Source of the DNA: Sorangium cellulosum
GTDB lineage: Bacteria; Myxococcota_A; Polyangia; Polyangiales; Polyangiaceae
Assembly (NCBI RefSeq): GCF_002950945.1
Contig: NZ_CP012673.1
Location: forward strand, 992,001-1,056,000
DNA length: 64,000 nucleotides
Direction of reading: 5' to 3'
Shown here: piece after piece, positions 1-9,386 of the stretch
Layout of the letters: each line of letters opens with the position of its first letter
Numbering within the stretch: position 1 is the first letter of the stretch
Notes under the pieces: model-generated
What the model was told of the DNA's origin: nothing
Seen by the model: the letters and a program-made list of their open reading frames with translations, nothing else
Databases searched by the model: none
Translations under genes and position numbers: made by a program

Positions 1-249
1 GGCCAGCCGATCCCCGGCGCGCACCACCACCTCGAGGTGGCCCGGATCGCCGAAGTTGCTCTGGATGAGCGATACCGCCCCGACGGGGCCGAGGCCTTCG
101 GCGAACGTCGCCGCGCGGTACCACGGCCCGGAGGCCTGCTCGCGCCGGTGGTGCTCGACGCCGGACGGCGCATCGGCGGCGGGCAGGACGAGCTCGAGCG
201 TGCCGCGCGCGGCGCATTGCAGGAAGAAACCGCTGGTCGTGGTGGGCAT
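1..249 (-). CDS. Partial protein of unknown function, N-terminal 83 codons
   Basis: A minus-strand reading frame opens with ATG at 249 and stays open to the window edge, so the protein continues outside. Codon use is typical of the neighbours (G/C third positions). The product has no signal peptide and contains the stretch SLIQSNFGDPG followed by LEVVVRAGDRL. From memory, this kind of motif recurs in large repeat (beta-propeller or lectin-like) proteins of Sorangium and actinomycetes. No Shine-Dalgarno is evident before the ATG. It lies about 110 bases downstream of the sigma-factor gene on the same strand. The function is not assigned; the repeat interpretation is recollection, not a search result. 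Confidence 0.5.
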   Translation of the reverse strand, partial: MPTTTSGFFLQCAARGTLELVLPAADAPSGVEHHRREQASGPWYRAATFAEGLGPVGAVSLIQSNFGDPGHLEVVVRAGDRLA

Positions 250-361
250 GGCGTGGTGATCGGGGGCGGAGCGGCGCTTACCTAAGCATCTCCTCGAGCC
301 GGTCGCCCGCCCGGAAGGTCTGCGTCGCGGCGGAGCGCCGGGGCACCGCGGCGCCCGGAGA

Positions 362-1240
362 CTACTCGCGGAAGAGGCTGCTGACGGCCAGATGGAGCTG
401 ACTCCGGACGATGCCGACGACGCTCTCCACCTCGGCCCGTTCGATGCCGAGCCGTTGCCCGAGCAGCTCCTGCATTCCTTTCAGGAGCGCCTCGCGGCCC
501 CGCGTCACCCAGCGCGCGGCCGTGGCGCGGTGGACCCCGTAGACGGCGGCGATCTTGTCGATGCCGAGCCCGTCCAGGAAGTAGAGGCGCAGCACGTTGC
601 GCTCGTCCGCGGGCAATCCGGCGAACGCGTCCTTCAACGCCTGAGAGACCTCGTCCCGGTAATGCGCTTTCAGAAAGGCGAGCTCGGGATCCGGCGCGGA
701 GTGCTCCCTGGCGTCGTCGAGCTCCGCCCCTGCGGTCAGGTGGTCATGCCGCTTCTGCTTGAGGGCGTTGAGCGCCGTCCGGATCGTGGCCACGCGCACC
801 CAGCCGCCCAGGGGGCCTCGGCCCGCGTAGTCGCCGATCTTGGGGGGGGCGCCGGTCCGGCCGACGATCAGCTTCTCCAGGACCTCCTGGCGCAGCTCGT
901 CGCGCTGGGCGGGCGGGACGTTCAGGCCGCGCAGCGCCGCATCGAGGTCGGCCTCGTGGCGGGAGAGGAACGCCTCGACCGCACCCGGCGCCCGCTCCCC
1001 GCAGGCACAGGCGAGGTACAGGTCCGCGGCGTGGAGCGCCGAGAGGTGCGCCCCCGGCGCGCCGAGGTCCGGCAGGTGGCGCGCGACGTGCCGCAGGAAC
1101 GAGGGGACCGAGACCTGGAGTCCGGGCCACGATCGCCGGCCCTCCTCGACGAGCCCGGCGAGGGCCCTGTCCACCTCGTCGCCCCCGCCCAGGCCGGCTT
1201 CTTCCCGGAGGGAGCGGATCGGAAGCCGCGCGTCGCTCAT
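362..1240 (-). CDS. ECF-like RNA polymerase sigma factor
   Basis: A 292-residue protein with a sigma-70 layout. Residues about 100-165 resemble region 2, including the motif GGWVRVATIRTALN. Residues about 205-255 resemble region 4, with LPADERNVLRLYF followed by a helix-turn-helix that reads IAAVYGVHRATAARWV. The first ~90 residues are an extra helical extension not found in short ECF factors but seen in a myxobacterial group of sigma-like proteins. It would direct RNA polymerase to a regulon not identifiable here. It starts 34 bases after the stop of the upstream kinase gene on the same strand, so the two are probably one transcript, and the kinase (which carries a zinc-finger anti-sigma-like domain) is the likely regulator. 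The start has only a weak ribosome binding site. Confidence 0.8.
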   Translation of the reverse strand: MSDARLPIRSLREEAGLGGGDEVDRALAGLVEEGRRSWPGLQVSVPSFLRHVARHLPDLGAPGAHLSALHAADLYLACACGERAPGAVEAFLSRHEADLDAALRGLNVPPAQRDELRQEVLEKLIVGRTGAPPKIGDYAGRGPLGGWVRVATIRTALNALKQKRHDHLTAGAELDDAREHSAPDPELAFLKAHYRDEVSQALKDAFAGLPADERNVLRLYFLDGLGIDKIAAVYGVHRATAARWVTRGREALLKGMQELLGQRLGIERAEVESVVGIVRSQLHLAVSSLFRE

Positions 1241-1274
1241 CCGAGCGTCCGCCTCTCACGGAGGCGAGCGTGCA

Positions 1275-4211
1275 TCAAGGCGGGAGTGGATGCGCCGACA
1301 GCCATGCTTCGATCTCGGCGATGTCTCTCGCCATCTCGCTGCCGCCGCCCCGTGCCACCTCGAGCGCTTCGGCCGCCAGGGCGCGTGCCCGCCTACGATC
1401 CCGGCCGATTTTCCACAAGGTGTCTGCCACCTGCCCCCGGATGCTCACTCGAGCGCTCCGCCCGATGGAGTAGGAGTCCGTGATCGGGCGCGACTCTGCG
1501 ATGGCGAGCGACCGCTCCAGGAACGGCAGGCCCTTCTCCGGATGCCCCAGCCTGTCGTGCGCCTGCCCGAGCACGACCAGGGTATTGGCGAGGTCGGGGT
1601 GATCCGGGCCGAGGAGCTTCTCCTCGATCGGCAGCGCCCGCTCCGCGCACGCGAGCTGCTTGTCGACCTCGTGAAGCTCGCCGTAACTGATGGCCATGTT
1701 CTTCAGGATGTAGACCATCTCCGGGTGCTCCGCGCCCACCGCCCGCTCCTGGAGCTCTCGCGCGCGCTGGAGCAGCGTGATGGCGTCGCGCGGGTCCCTG
1801 TGCAGGTTCGATAGAGCGATGAGCGTCTTGATCAGCACCGGGTGGTCCGGCCCGAAGGCGCGCTCCTGGATGGCGAGGGCGCGCGCGGTGAGCGGGATCC
1901 CCTCGGCGCTCCGCGCGGACATGTACAGGATGAACGAGATCGCGTTGAGCGATGCCGCGAGATCCGGATGGTCCGGGCCGAGGAGCCGCTCCTGGATGGC
2001 GAGCGACCGCTGCGCGAGCGCGAGCGCCTCCGGGTACCGCTCGAGGTTCGAGAGCGCCTTGGCGAGGCGGCTGAGGGTCGTCGTCACCGTGAGGTCGTCA
2101 GGGCCGAGGGCGCGCTCCTGGAGGGCGAGCGCCTGCTCCAGATGCGGGACGGCCTCGTTCGCGTGGCCCTCGTCGAGGAGGAGCTTGCCCAGCACCATCA
2201 GCCGATCCGCCGACTCCAGCGGAGCGTCCCCGATGCGCTCCAGCGTCGCCTCGGCGAGCTCCACCCAGACACGCCCCTGCGGATGCCGGCGGAACATCAG
2301 GCCATGGACGTGCGCCAGCGAGAGAAGGGCCCTCGCCGCGGCGATTTGGTGCCCGCTGGCCTGGGCCGCCTTCAGGGCGCGGTAGAGCGACGGCTCCGCC
2401 CGAGCCCCATCCTCCAGCTGGATGTCGGCGAGCGCGAGGGCCGTCCACGCCTCGGCCTCGAGCGGCCTGTAAGAGAGGGACGCCGCCTCGTCGGCGATCT
2501 TCTGGGCGAGCGCCCGGCTCTCTGCGTACCGGCCCGCGGCGAGCTGCGCAGCCGCGTCGGCGAGCTCGCCGCGGGCGGCCTCGATCCGCGCGCGGGCCGC
2601 CGGATCCCGGGGCGGGCGCGCCGGCGCGGTGAGCGCCTCGATCGCGGCGCACTCGTCGAGCGAGGGGAGCCGATCCGCCGCCTGCGCGGCGCGCTCCACG
2701 ACCGCCCTGTCCGCGCTGGCCAGCACGCCGGCGAGCGCGCGCAGCGCTTCACGGCGCTGCGCGAGGCACGCCATGCGCAGATCCAGCAGCTCGCCGGACT
2801 GCTCGCCCCGCACGTGGGTGGCCTCGCAGGCCTCCGTGTGCATCTGGACCCAGCCCTTCGCGTAACGCTCGACGAGCGCCTCGGTCGCGGACCAGGCCGC
2901 CCCGGCGAAGGGCGCTCCTGTCGCGAGGAACGCCGCGCGGAGCTGCTGCCTTCGAGCGTCGTCCCAGGCGCCGGCCAGCCGCTCCTCGGCGTGCGCGCAC
3001 ATCTCCTCGGCCTGGTCTCGCCGCCCCAGGGCGAGCGCTCCCGCCCCGAGGATCGCCGCCATGCCGAGGGCCCCGAGGGTGAGGCGGCGCCTCCGCAGCG
3101 ACGTGTTCCGCCGTTCCAAATCGGCGAGCAGGGCGGGCATGGATGGGTACCGATGCTCCGGCGCGCCGGACAGACCGCGGGTCAGCGGGCCCTGTAGCCA
3201 CGACGGGATGCGGTCGCCCCGCGGCGGCTCGCGGCCTCCTGGCTCCCCCTGCCGCTCGAGGTCGGCCACCGTGAACGGGCGCTCGCCCTGGAGCGCCTCG
3301 TAGAGGGCGACGCAGTACGCGAACTGGTCGCTGCGCGCGTCCGCCGGCGCCCCTCGCCACAGCTCCGGGGCCATGTACGCCGGCGTCCCGAGCAGCGCTC
3401 CCGCCTCCGTCCGCGTCCCCTCGCTGGCCGGCAAGGGCCGGACGGGGTGCTCGGGCCGATCGGGCGACGTCGCGCCGGCCGCGGTGACCCGCACCAGGCC
3501 GAAGTCGGTCACGCGGGCGCGCCCGTCTTTGCCGATGAGCACGTTGTCCGGCTTGAAGTCGCGGTGCACCAGCCCGGCGGCGTGCGCGACGGCGAGCCCG
3601 CGTCCGGCCTGGAGGAACAGCTCCAGCACGGCGCCGGGCGTCCGGCGCTCCGCGCGCGTCCACTGGCGCAGCGTGCACCCCTCGATGAACTCCATGGTGA
3701 GGAAGACCTGCCCGTCGAACCGGCCCGCGTCGAACACCGTGATCACCTGGGGGTGGGCCAGCCGGGCCAGCGCCTGCGCTTCCCGCAGCAGTCGAGAGGC
3801 GGCCTCCTCGCGCGCCCCGTCGGGGAGGCGCTCGCGATGGACCAGCTTCAGCGCGACGCGGCGGTCGAGCTCCGGGTCGTACGCCGCGTAGACGACCCCC
3901 ATCCCACCGGCGCCGACCGTGTGGAGCACCGTGTAACGCCCGATCCGGCTGCCGGTCGTAAGGCGCGGCGGCGCGCTCTCCGCTCCGGCGGCGTCCAGGA
4001 AAGGCGGCGCTTCCGCCGTGGCGTCGGCCTGCGCCGCCGTCCAGCTCGCCGCGTGGCCCAGGGCGGCCAGGAGGCGGCGGCAGTCTTCACAGGCGTCGAT
4101 GTGGCGGACGGCGGCGTCGCGCTCTCCTGCGGAGAGCTGCCCGCGGCCCAGGGCGTCGAGGGTATTCTCCTCAAGGCAGCGGGTCGGCTGTTTTCCCGCG
4201 ACGCTGTCCAT
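1275..4211 (-). CDS. Serine/threonine kinase with N-terminal zinc finger and C-terminal TPR array
   Basis: ATG at 4211 is chosen because GGAGGAG lies 5 bases upstream; an in-frame ATG at 4268 has no such site. The product is 978 residues. Residues about 25-50 carry the HxxxCxxC motif (HIDACEDC) of anti-sigma zinc fingers. Residues about 88-345 are a protein kinase: glycine loop GAGGMGVVY, lysine in VALKLV, catalytic HRDFKPDN, DFG and an APE-like YMAPE. A single membrane segment follows at about 367-386. Beyond it lies a helical region and, from about residue 680, 42-residue TPR units of the kinesin-light-chain type (repeated LGPDHPDL). It probably senses through the TPR part and phosphorylates or releases the adjacent sigma factor. 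That functional link is inference from gene order and the zinc finger. Confidence 0.88.
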   Translation of the reverse strand: MDSVAGKQPTRCLEENTLDALGRGQLSAGERDAAVRHIDACEDCRRLLAALGHAASWTAAQADATAEAPPFLDAAGAESAPPRLTTGSRIGRYTVLHTVGAGGMGVVYAAYDPELDRRVALKLVHRERLPDGAREEAASRLLREAQALARLAHPQVITVFDAGRFDGQVFLTMEFIEGCTLRQWTRAERRTPGAVLELFLQAGRGLAVAHAAGLVHRDFKPDNVLIGKDGRARVTDFGLVRVTAAGATSPDRPEHPVRPLPASEGTRTEAGALLGTPAYMAPELWRGAPADARSDQFAYCVALYEALQGERPFTVADLERQGEPGGREPPRGDRIPSWLQGPLTRGLSGAPEHRYPSMPALLADLERRNTSLRRRRLTLGALGMAAILGAGALALGRRDQAEEMCAHAEERLAGAWDDARRQQLRAAFLATGAPFAGAAWSATEALVERYAKGWVQMHTEACEATHVRGEQSGELLDLRMACLAQRREALRALAGVLASADRAVVERAAQAADRLPSLDECAAIEALTAPARPPRDPAARARIEAARGELADAAAQLAAGRYAESRALAQKIADEAASLSYRPLEAEAWTALALADIQLEDGARAEPSLYRALKAAQASGHQIAAARALLSLAHVHGLMFRRHPQGRVWVELAEATLERIGDAPLESADRLMVLGKLLLDEGHANEAVPHLEQALALQERALGPDDLTVTTTLSRLAKALSNLERYPEALALAQRSLAIQERLLGPDHPDLAASLNAISFILYMSARSAEGIPLTARALAIQERAFGPDHPVLIKTLIALSNLHRDPRDAITLLQRARELQERAVGAEHPEMVYILKNMAISYGELHEVDKQLACAERALPIEEKLLGPDHPDLANTLVVLGQAHDRLGHPEKGLPFLERSLAIAESRPITDSYSIGRSARVSIRGQVADTLWKIGRDRRRARALAAEALEVARGGGSEMARDIAEIEAWLSAHPLPP

Positions 4212-4606
4212 CAGGACTCCTCCCATCCTCCCAGGGAACTCTAGGCGGGAGCGCGACGGCGCTGTCACAAAAAGGAGGCCGGGCGAGGTGGCCGTGGACG
4301 GGGGTCGTGCGGTCGCGTGGACGCGAGTGCGGACAGCGGAAAAATCAATGATGTGCTGCCTTCATGGGAACCATCTCCGGGCAAGCAACGGCCCCCTCCG
4401 GGGCGTGGCCCGCTCGCCCTCGCGCGGCGCTCGTCCCGGCGGTGACGATTTCGGTGCGACATCCGGAGGTGGGCGCTGTCATCCGGGCAGTGAGGCGCCG
4501 CTCGGCGCGCGCTGCCCTCGCGCGCGCGCCGCCGACGCTTCAGGGGGCAGGCCCGCCAAGCCGCGGCCACGCTGCCCGAGACACCGTAAACCCATGAGGC
4601 TTCCCT
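4212..4606. other. Intergenic region between divergent genes
   Basis: About 395 bases separate the divergently transcribed kinase and M23 peptidase genes. The interval must hold both promoters. No clear promoter, repeat or RNA structure could be picked out by eye. Open frames here are short and lack ribosome binding sites. Confidence 0.4.
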
Positions 4607-6496
4607 ATGCGATTTCGCTCATCGTTCCTCGTCCCCGTTGCCGTCCTGTCGACGCTGTTCGCGTGCGGCGGAGAGGACTTGGAATCCATCGCCACCTCGC
4701 AGGACATGCTGACCACCCCGGCCACCGGCGCCGACTTTAAGCCGGCGGGCCTCACGCTCGTGCCGCCCTGGGCGTCGGGCGTGCAGCACACGATCACGCA
4801 GGCCTACGGCGTGGGTGCCCACATCCACACGAACGAGTCGCGAAAGACGAACGATCACCATGCGCTGGACTTCGATCTGAGGTTGAACGAAGACGTTTAC
4901 GCTGCCGCCGACGGTCAGGTCGTGTTCGCGGGCAAGGCGACGGGCGCTACCAGCTTCGCGAGCTTCGGGAACATCGTCTTCCTCCGGCACACGGTGGGGG
5001 CCGAGCAGTATTACTCGCTGTACGCGCACCTCTCGAGCGTCGCCGTCGCCACGGGCGCGACGGTCACGACGAACACCCGCCTCGGCGGGGCCGGGAACTC
5101 CGGCTCCGGCGAGTCGCCGACCGTGGGTACGTTCGGCGTGCATCTCCACTTCGCGCTCTACAGGAACGCGTCGTTCCAGACCGCGGCGGACGCGAGAGGG
5201 CCCTACGGCGGTCAGGCGATCTTGCCGGAGGCGTTCGCGAGCTGCTCGAAGAACGGCAGCGGCTCCTGCGAGAACCTCGTCTTGAACGACCGGTTGACGC
5301 GTGGAGGCACGACCAGCACCGGCGCTGGTGGCGGCGGCGGCAGCGGCGGCGCCGGGGGCAGCGGCGGCGCCGGGGGCAGCGGCGGCGCCGGCGGCGGCGC
5401 CGGGGGCGGCGGCGGCAGCTGCGGCTCCACCTGCACGCAATGCGTGCTGACGCAGCGGACCGACATCTTGCCGTTCTACCAGTCGAGCGGCTGGGACACC
5501 TCGTGCGGCAGCCGCGATAGCATCGTCAGCAACTGGTGCGGCATCGATCCAGCGAGCTGCGGCGCCGTGCAATCGGGCAGCTGCGCGTCCGCGTGCGGCG
5601 TGTCCAGCTGCGGCTCGAGCTGCACGCAGTGCGTGCTGGCGCAGCGGACGGACATCCTGCCGTTCTACCAGTCGAGCGGCTGGGATACCTCGTGCGGCAG
5701 CCGAGACAGCATCGTCAGCAACTGGTGCGGCATCGATCCTGCGAGCTGCGGCGCCGTGAAATCGGGCAGCTGCGCGTCCACCTGTGGCGGCGGCAGCTGC
5801 GGCTCGAGCTGCACGCAGTGCGTGCTGGCGCAGCGGACGGACATCCTGCCGTTCTACCAGTCGAGCGGCTGGGACACCTCGTGCGGCAACCGCGACAGCA
5901 TCGTCAGCAACTGGTGCGGCATCGATCCTGCGAGCTGCGGCGCCGTGCGGTCCGGCAGCTGCGCGTCCACCTGCGTCGCCTTCGACCCTCCCCCCCAGCC
6001 GACCCTCTTGAACGCGCAGATCGAGACGGTCTCCACGCCGCAGTTCGGGCGCATCGACAGCTTCGGCCCGTACGGCGGCTGGGCGTTTCACGCCTCCTAT
6101 CCGCGCACCGGCAACTCCGGGCTGGGCCAGCGCTTCGGCTTCTACTCGGCAGGCGCGGCCGAGACCGTCGGGCAGCTGCTGAGCGCGCGCTTCGCCGCGA
6201 ACCGGGTCTACACGTTCCGGAGCTTCGCGCAGGGCGGCAGCGACAACGCGGGGAGCGTGCCCTACGAGATCGGCTATGCGTCGACCGACGGCGCGCTCTC
6301 GTCCTTCCGGCTCCTGGCGCGCCAGGTGCACACGACCGGCGCCGGGTGGGCCCCGACGAGCGGCGTGGCGTACCGCACCGGCAGCACCGGCGCCGAGCTC
6401 GGCAAGCAGATCATCGTCCGGCTCGGCGACCGCGCCGCGGGCGGCTCCAGCGACATCTGGTTCGACAACCTGGAGATCGTCTCGGCGGCCCCCTGA
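4607..6496 (+). CDS. M23 family metallopeptidase lipoprotein with three Cys-rich repeats
   Basis: A 629-residue protein. The N-terminus is a lipoprotein signal ending LSTLFAC, with the lipidated Cys at 20. Residues about 50-215 are an M23 (LytM) fold: the first zinc motif reads HHALDFD (HxxxD) and the second HLHF. This predicts a Gly-Gly or cross-bridge endopeptidase acting on peptidoglycan or secreted peptides. A Gly/Ser-rich linker (about 237-263) is followed by three near-identical Cys-rich repeats of about 58 residues, each with TQCVL, QRTDILPFYQSSGWDT, NWCGIDPASCGAV and eight or so cysteines. The last ~165 residues look like a beta-sandwich, galactose-binding-like domain. The repeats are more than 90% alike at DNA level, so they expanded recently. 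Their function is unknown; they may bind a wall component. Confidence 0.85.
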   Translation: MRFRSSFLVPVAVLSTLFACGGEDLESIATSQDMLTTPATGADFKPAGLTLVPPWASGVQHTITQAYGVGAHIHTNESRKTNDHHALDFDLRLNEDVYAAADGQVVFAGKATGATSFASFGNIVFLRHTVGAEQYYSLYAHLSSVAVATGATVTTNTRLGGAGNSGSGESPTVGTFGVHLHFALYRNASFQTAADARGPYGGQAILPEAFASCSKNGSGSCENLVLNDRLTRGGTTSTGAGGGGGSGGAGGSGGAGGSGGAGGGAGGGGGSCGSTCTQCVLTQRTDILPFYQSSGWDTSCGSRDSIVSNWCGIDPASCGAVQSGSCASACGVSSCGSSCTQCVLAQRTDILPFYQSSGWDTSCGSRDSIVSNWCGIDPASCGAVKSGSCASTCGGGSCGSSCTQCVLAQRTDILPFYQSSGWDTSCGNRDSIVSNWCGIDPASCGAVRSGSCASTCVAFDPPPQPTLLNAQIETVSTPQFGRIDSFGPYGGWAFHASYPRTGNSGLGQRFGFYSAGAAETVGQLLSARFAANRVYTFRSFAQGGSDNAGSVPYEIGYASTDGALSSFRLLARQVHTTGAGWAPTSGVAYRTGSTGAELGKQIIVRLGDRAAGGSSDIWFDNLEIVSAAP

Positions 6497-6516
6497 CGCA
6501 AGCAAGGCGCAGGCGC

Positions 6517-7557
6517 CTACCTGAGCATCTCCTCGAGCCTGTCGCCCGTCGCGGCCGCGAGCCCGCGCGCGAGCGCCCGCGGGTTCAGCTCGACCGCGAC
6601 CGCCACGGCGTCGGGCGCGTGGGTGGCGAGCGGCGGCTCGACCGGCGCGTCGAGGCCGAGCAGGTGGCCGAACGAGCCGCGCGCGAGCTCGTCCCAGGCC
6701 GAGAGCAGCTCCTCCGACGCGGCCGCGCCGCTCGCCGAGAAGTCGCCCGCCACGGCGATCGCGAGCGCGATCCCCTCGCGCACGCTCGGCCTCGCGGCCG
6801 CGCCGATCGCTGTCGCCGCCGCGAGCAGCCCCCGCGCCCCGCGCGCGAGCTCGCCCTCGAACGGGCCCGGCGCGAACGCGCGCACGGGCGCCGGGCCGAG
6901 GCGGGCCGCGAGCGCGCGCAGCGGGCCGCCCGAGAGCGCCGGCGGCGCGCGCCGGAGCCGGCCGAGCGCGTACAGCGACGCGACGCGGGCCGGCCCGCGC
7001 TCGGCGCTGCCGCCGTCCTGCAGGCCGACCACGTCAGGCCCGAGCAGCACCAGCGTGTGCGGCGCCGCGCCGATGTCGCCCGACAGGCGCACCACGTCGG
7101 GGCGCTCGGACGCGCGACGCTCCTTGCCCGTCAGGCGGCGCCGGAACAGGCGCTCCAGCGTCCGCGGATCCCCGCTGTGCCGCGCCAGGTAGAACGTGAC
7201 GTCGCCGCTCGCCCCCGCGTAGCACGCGATCGCGGCCTCGCGCACCTGCCGCAGATCCACGCCCGTCGCGCGGGCGTGCCGGGCCAGGTTCTCCTCGGGC
7301 GCCACGAGCGCGATCGACGGGATGAGCCACGGCACCGCGGCGATCTCGCGCGGCCGCGCGAGGATGAGCCACCTCAGCCCCGCCTGGGGCAGGAGGCGCG
7401 TGAGATCCGCCGTGCCGAGCGGCGGCAGGGGCGGGCTTGGCCGCCTGGCGGGCGGGGGCGCGCCGCCGCACGAGGGCAACGAGAGGCCCAGGGCGCAGGC
7501 CAGGAGGCCGCCGAGCGCGCCGCGCCGGCCCCGCCGTCCGCCGGGCGCGTCAGCCAA
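6517..7557 (-). CDS. Putative lipoprotein, function unknown
   Basis: The frame is open well upstream, but the likely start is the TTG at 7557, which overlaps the tyrS stop codon (the bases GTTGGCTGA contain both). This gives 346 residues beginning LADAPGG, then a hydrophobic signal and a lipobox (SLPSC). The longer version starting at an ATG inside tyrS has no signal peptide at its N-terminus and no ribosome binding site. The mature part is rich in Ala, Arg and Leu, with no recognised domain. It ends GDRLEEMLR. Overlap with tyrS implies translational coupling. The membrane location is inferred from the lipobox; no function can be assigned. Confidence 0.7.
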   Translation of the reverse strand: MADAPGGRRGRRGALGGLLACALGLSLPSCGGAPPPARRPSPPLPPLGTADLTRLLPQAGLRWLILARPREIAAVPWLIPSIALVAPEENLARHARATGVDLRQVREAAIACYAGASGDVTFYLARHSGDPRTLERLFRRRLTGKERRASERPDVVRLSGDIGAAPHTLVLLGPDVVGLQDGGSAERGPARVASLYALGRLRRAPPALSGGPLRALAARLGPAPVRAFAPGPFEGELARGARGLLAAATAIGAAARPSVREGIALAIAVAGDFSASGAAASEELLSAWDELARGSFGHLLGLDAPVEPPLATHAPDAVAVAVELNPRALARGLAAATGDRLEEMLR

Positions 7558-8779
7558 CGACCAGGTAGGCGAAGCGGCGGTTCTTCGAGCCGACGCGGAC
7601 CAGGTATCGCTTCCCACGCTCGAGCTTGGCCTGCTCGTCCTTGACCACCTCGCCGTCGAGGTGCACGGCGCCGCCCTTCACGAGCCGGATCGCCTCGGAC
7701 GTCGACTTGGCGAGGCCGGCCAGCGCGAGCGCCTTGCCGACCGGGATGGAGTCGCGATCGCTCGCGACCTGGATCTCCTCGATGACCTCCGGCAGGCCGC
7801 CGGCCGCGACGCTGCGGCGCCGCTCGAGGGCCGCGCGCGCGTCCTCGGCGGAGTGGAACCGGGTGACGATCTCCTGGGCGAAGAGCTCCTTCACCTCGAT
7901 GACGCCCTGCTCGCCGCGGGCGACGGCCTCGCGCAGCCGGGCGACCTCCTCGGGCGGGCGCGACGACAAGAGCTCCATGTACCGCCAGATGACGCCGTCA
8001 TCGACGAGCATCAGCTTCTGCAGCATGTCGAACGGCGGCTCCGTGATGCCGACGTAGTTGTCGGCGCTCTTCGACATCTTGGCGCCGACGACCTTGCCGT
8101 TCTCGACGCGCGCGTTCGTGCCCTCCAGGAGCGGCATCGTCATCACCATCTGGGCGCGCTTGCCGTAGCGGGGCATCAGGTCGCGCGCGACGAGCAGGTT
8201 GAAGAGCTGATCGGTGCCGCCGAGCTCGATGTCGGCCTCGAGCACGACCGAGTCGTAGGCCTGGAGGAGCGGGTACATGAACTCGTGCACGTAGATGGGC
8301 CGCGCCTCCGCGTAGCGCTTCGCGAAATCGTCGCGCTCGAGCATGCGCGCGACCGTGTACTTCGCGCAGAGCTCGATCATCTGGCTCGGATCGAGCCGGT
8401 TCAGCCACTCGGAGTTGTAACGGACCTCGGTCCGGTCCCGGTCGAGGACCTTGAACGCCTGGGCCTGGTACGTCTCCGCGGCGGCGACGACCTCCTCGCG
8501 CGAGAGCCGCGGGCGCAGCTCGTTCTTGCCGGTCGGGTCGCCGACCATCGCCGTGAAGTCGCCGACGACGAAGACGACGGAGTGCCCGAAGTCCTGGAAC
8601 TCCCTCATCTTCTGCATCACCACGGTGTGGCCGAGGTGGAGATCGGGGCGGGTCGGGTCGAAGCCGGCCTTCACGCGCAGGGGCTTGCCCTCGCGGAGCC
8701 GCTCCTCGAGCTCGGCCCGGACGTGGAGGTCGACGACACCCTTGCAGAGAATCTCGAGCTGACGTTCGGCGGGGACCAT
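7550..8779 (-). CDS. tyrS: Tyrosyl-tRNA synthetase
   Basis: A 409-residue class I aminoacyl-tRNA synthetase that charges tRNA-Tyr with tyrosine in the cytoplasm. The Rossmann fold carries the HIGH-type motif as HLGH (about residues 48-51), the tyrosine-pocket segment LGGTDQLFN, and the KMSKS loop as AKMSKS (about 232-237). The last ~65 residues form an S4-like RNA-binding domain (GKALALAGLAKSTSEA ... VRVGSKNRRF). Length and motif spacing fit the second bacterial TyrS subfamily (TyrZ-like). The stop codon overlaps the start of the downstream lipoprotein gene. Confidence 0.95.
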   Translation of the reverse strand: MVPAERQLEILCKGVVDLHVRAELEERLREGKPLRVKAGFDPTRPDLHLGHTVVMQKMREFQDFGHSVVFVVGDFTAMVGDPTGKNELRPRLSREEVVAAAETYQAQAFKVLDRDRTEVRYNSEWLNRLDPSQMIELCAKYTVARMLERDDFAKRYAEARPIYVHEFMYPLLQAYDSVVLEADIELGGTDQLFNLLVARDLMPRYGKRAQMVMTMPLLEGTNARVENGKVVGAKMSKSADNYVGITEPPFDMLQKLMLVDDGVIWRYMELLSSRPPEEVARLREAVARGEQGVIEVKELFAQEIVTRFHSAEDARAALERRRSVAAGGLPEVIEEIQVASDRDSIPVGKALALAGLAKSTSEAIRLVKGGAVHLDGEVVKDEQAKLERGKRYLVRVGSKNRRFAYLVVG

Positions 8780-8907
8780 GGGGGCCCGCTTCTACCGCGC
8801 AGCGCAATCGCCCGCCAGGGGGCGGAGGCCGGGGAGGGGGGCGGCGGCCCGGAGCGCGGCGCGGGCCGGCGACGCGCCCGGGGCGAGCGGGCCCACGCCG
8901 CGTCCCC

Positions 8908-9252
<345 letters not shown>

Positions 9253-9386
9253 CGTCCATCTCCCCCACCCGAGCGGACCTGCCGCCGGCGCTCGACGTGT
9301 CGCTTGCTTCGACTCGGCCCCGGGGAGCGCGCCGGTCCAGGGCCGCATGACAACAGAATCCTCTGAAAAGCTCGCATGTTGCGGGA

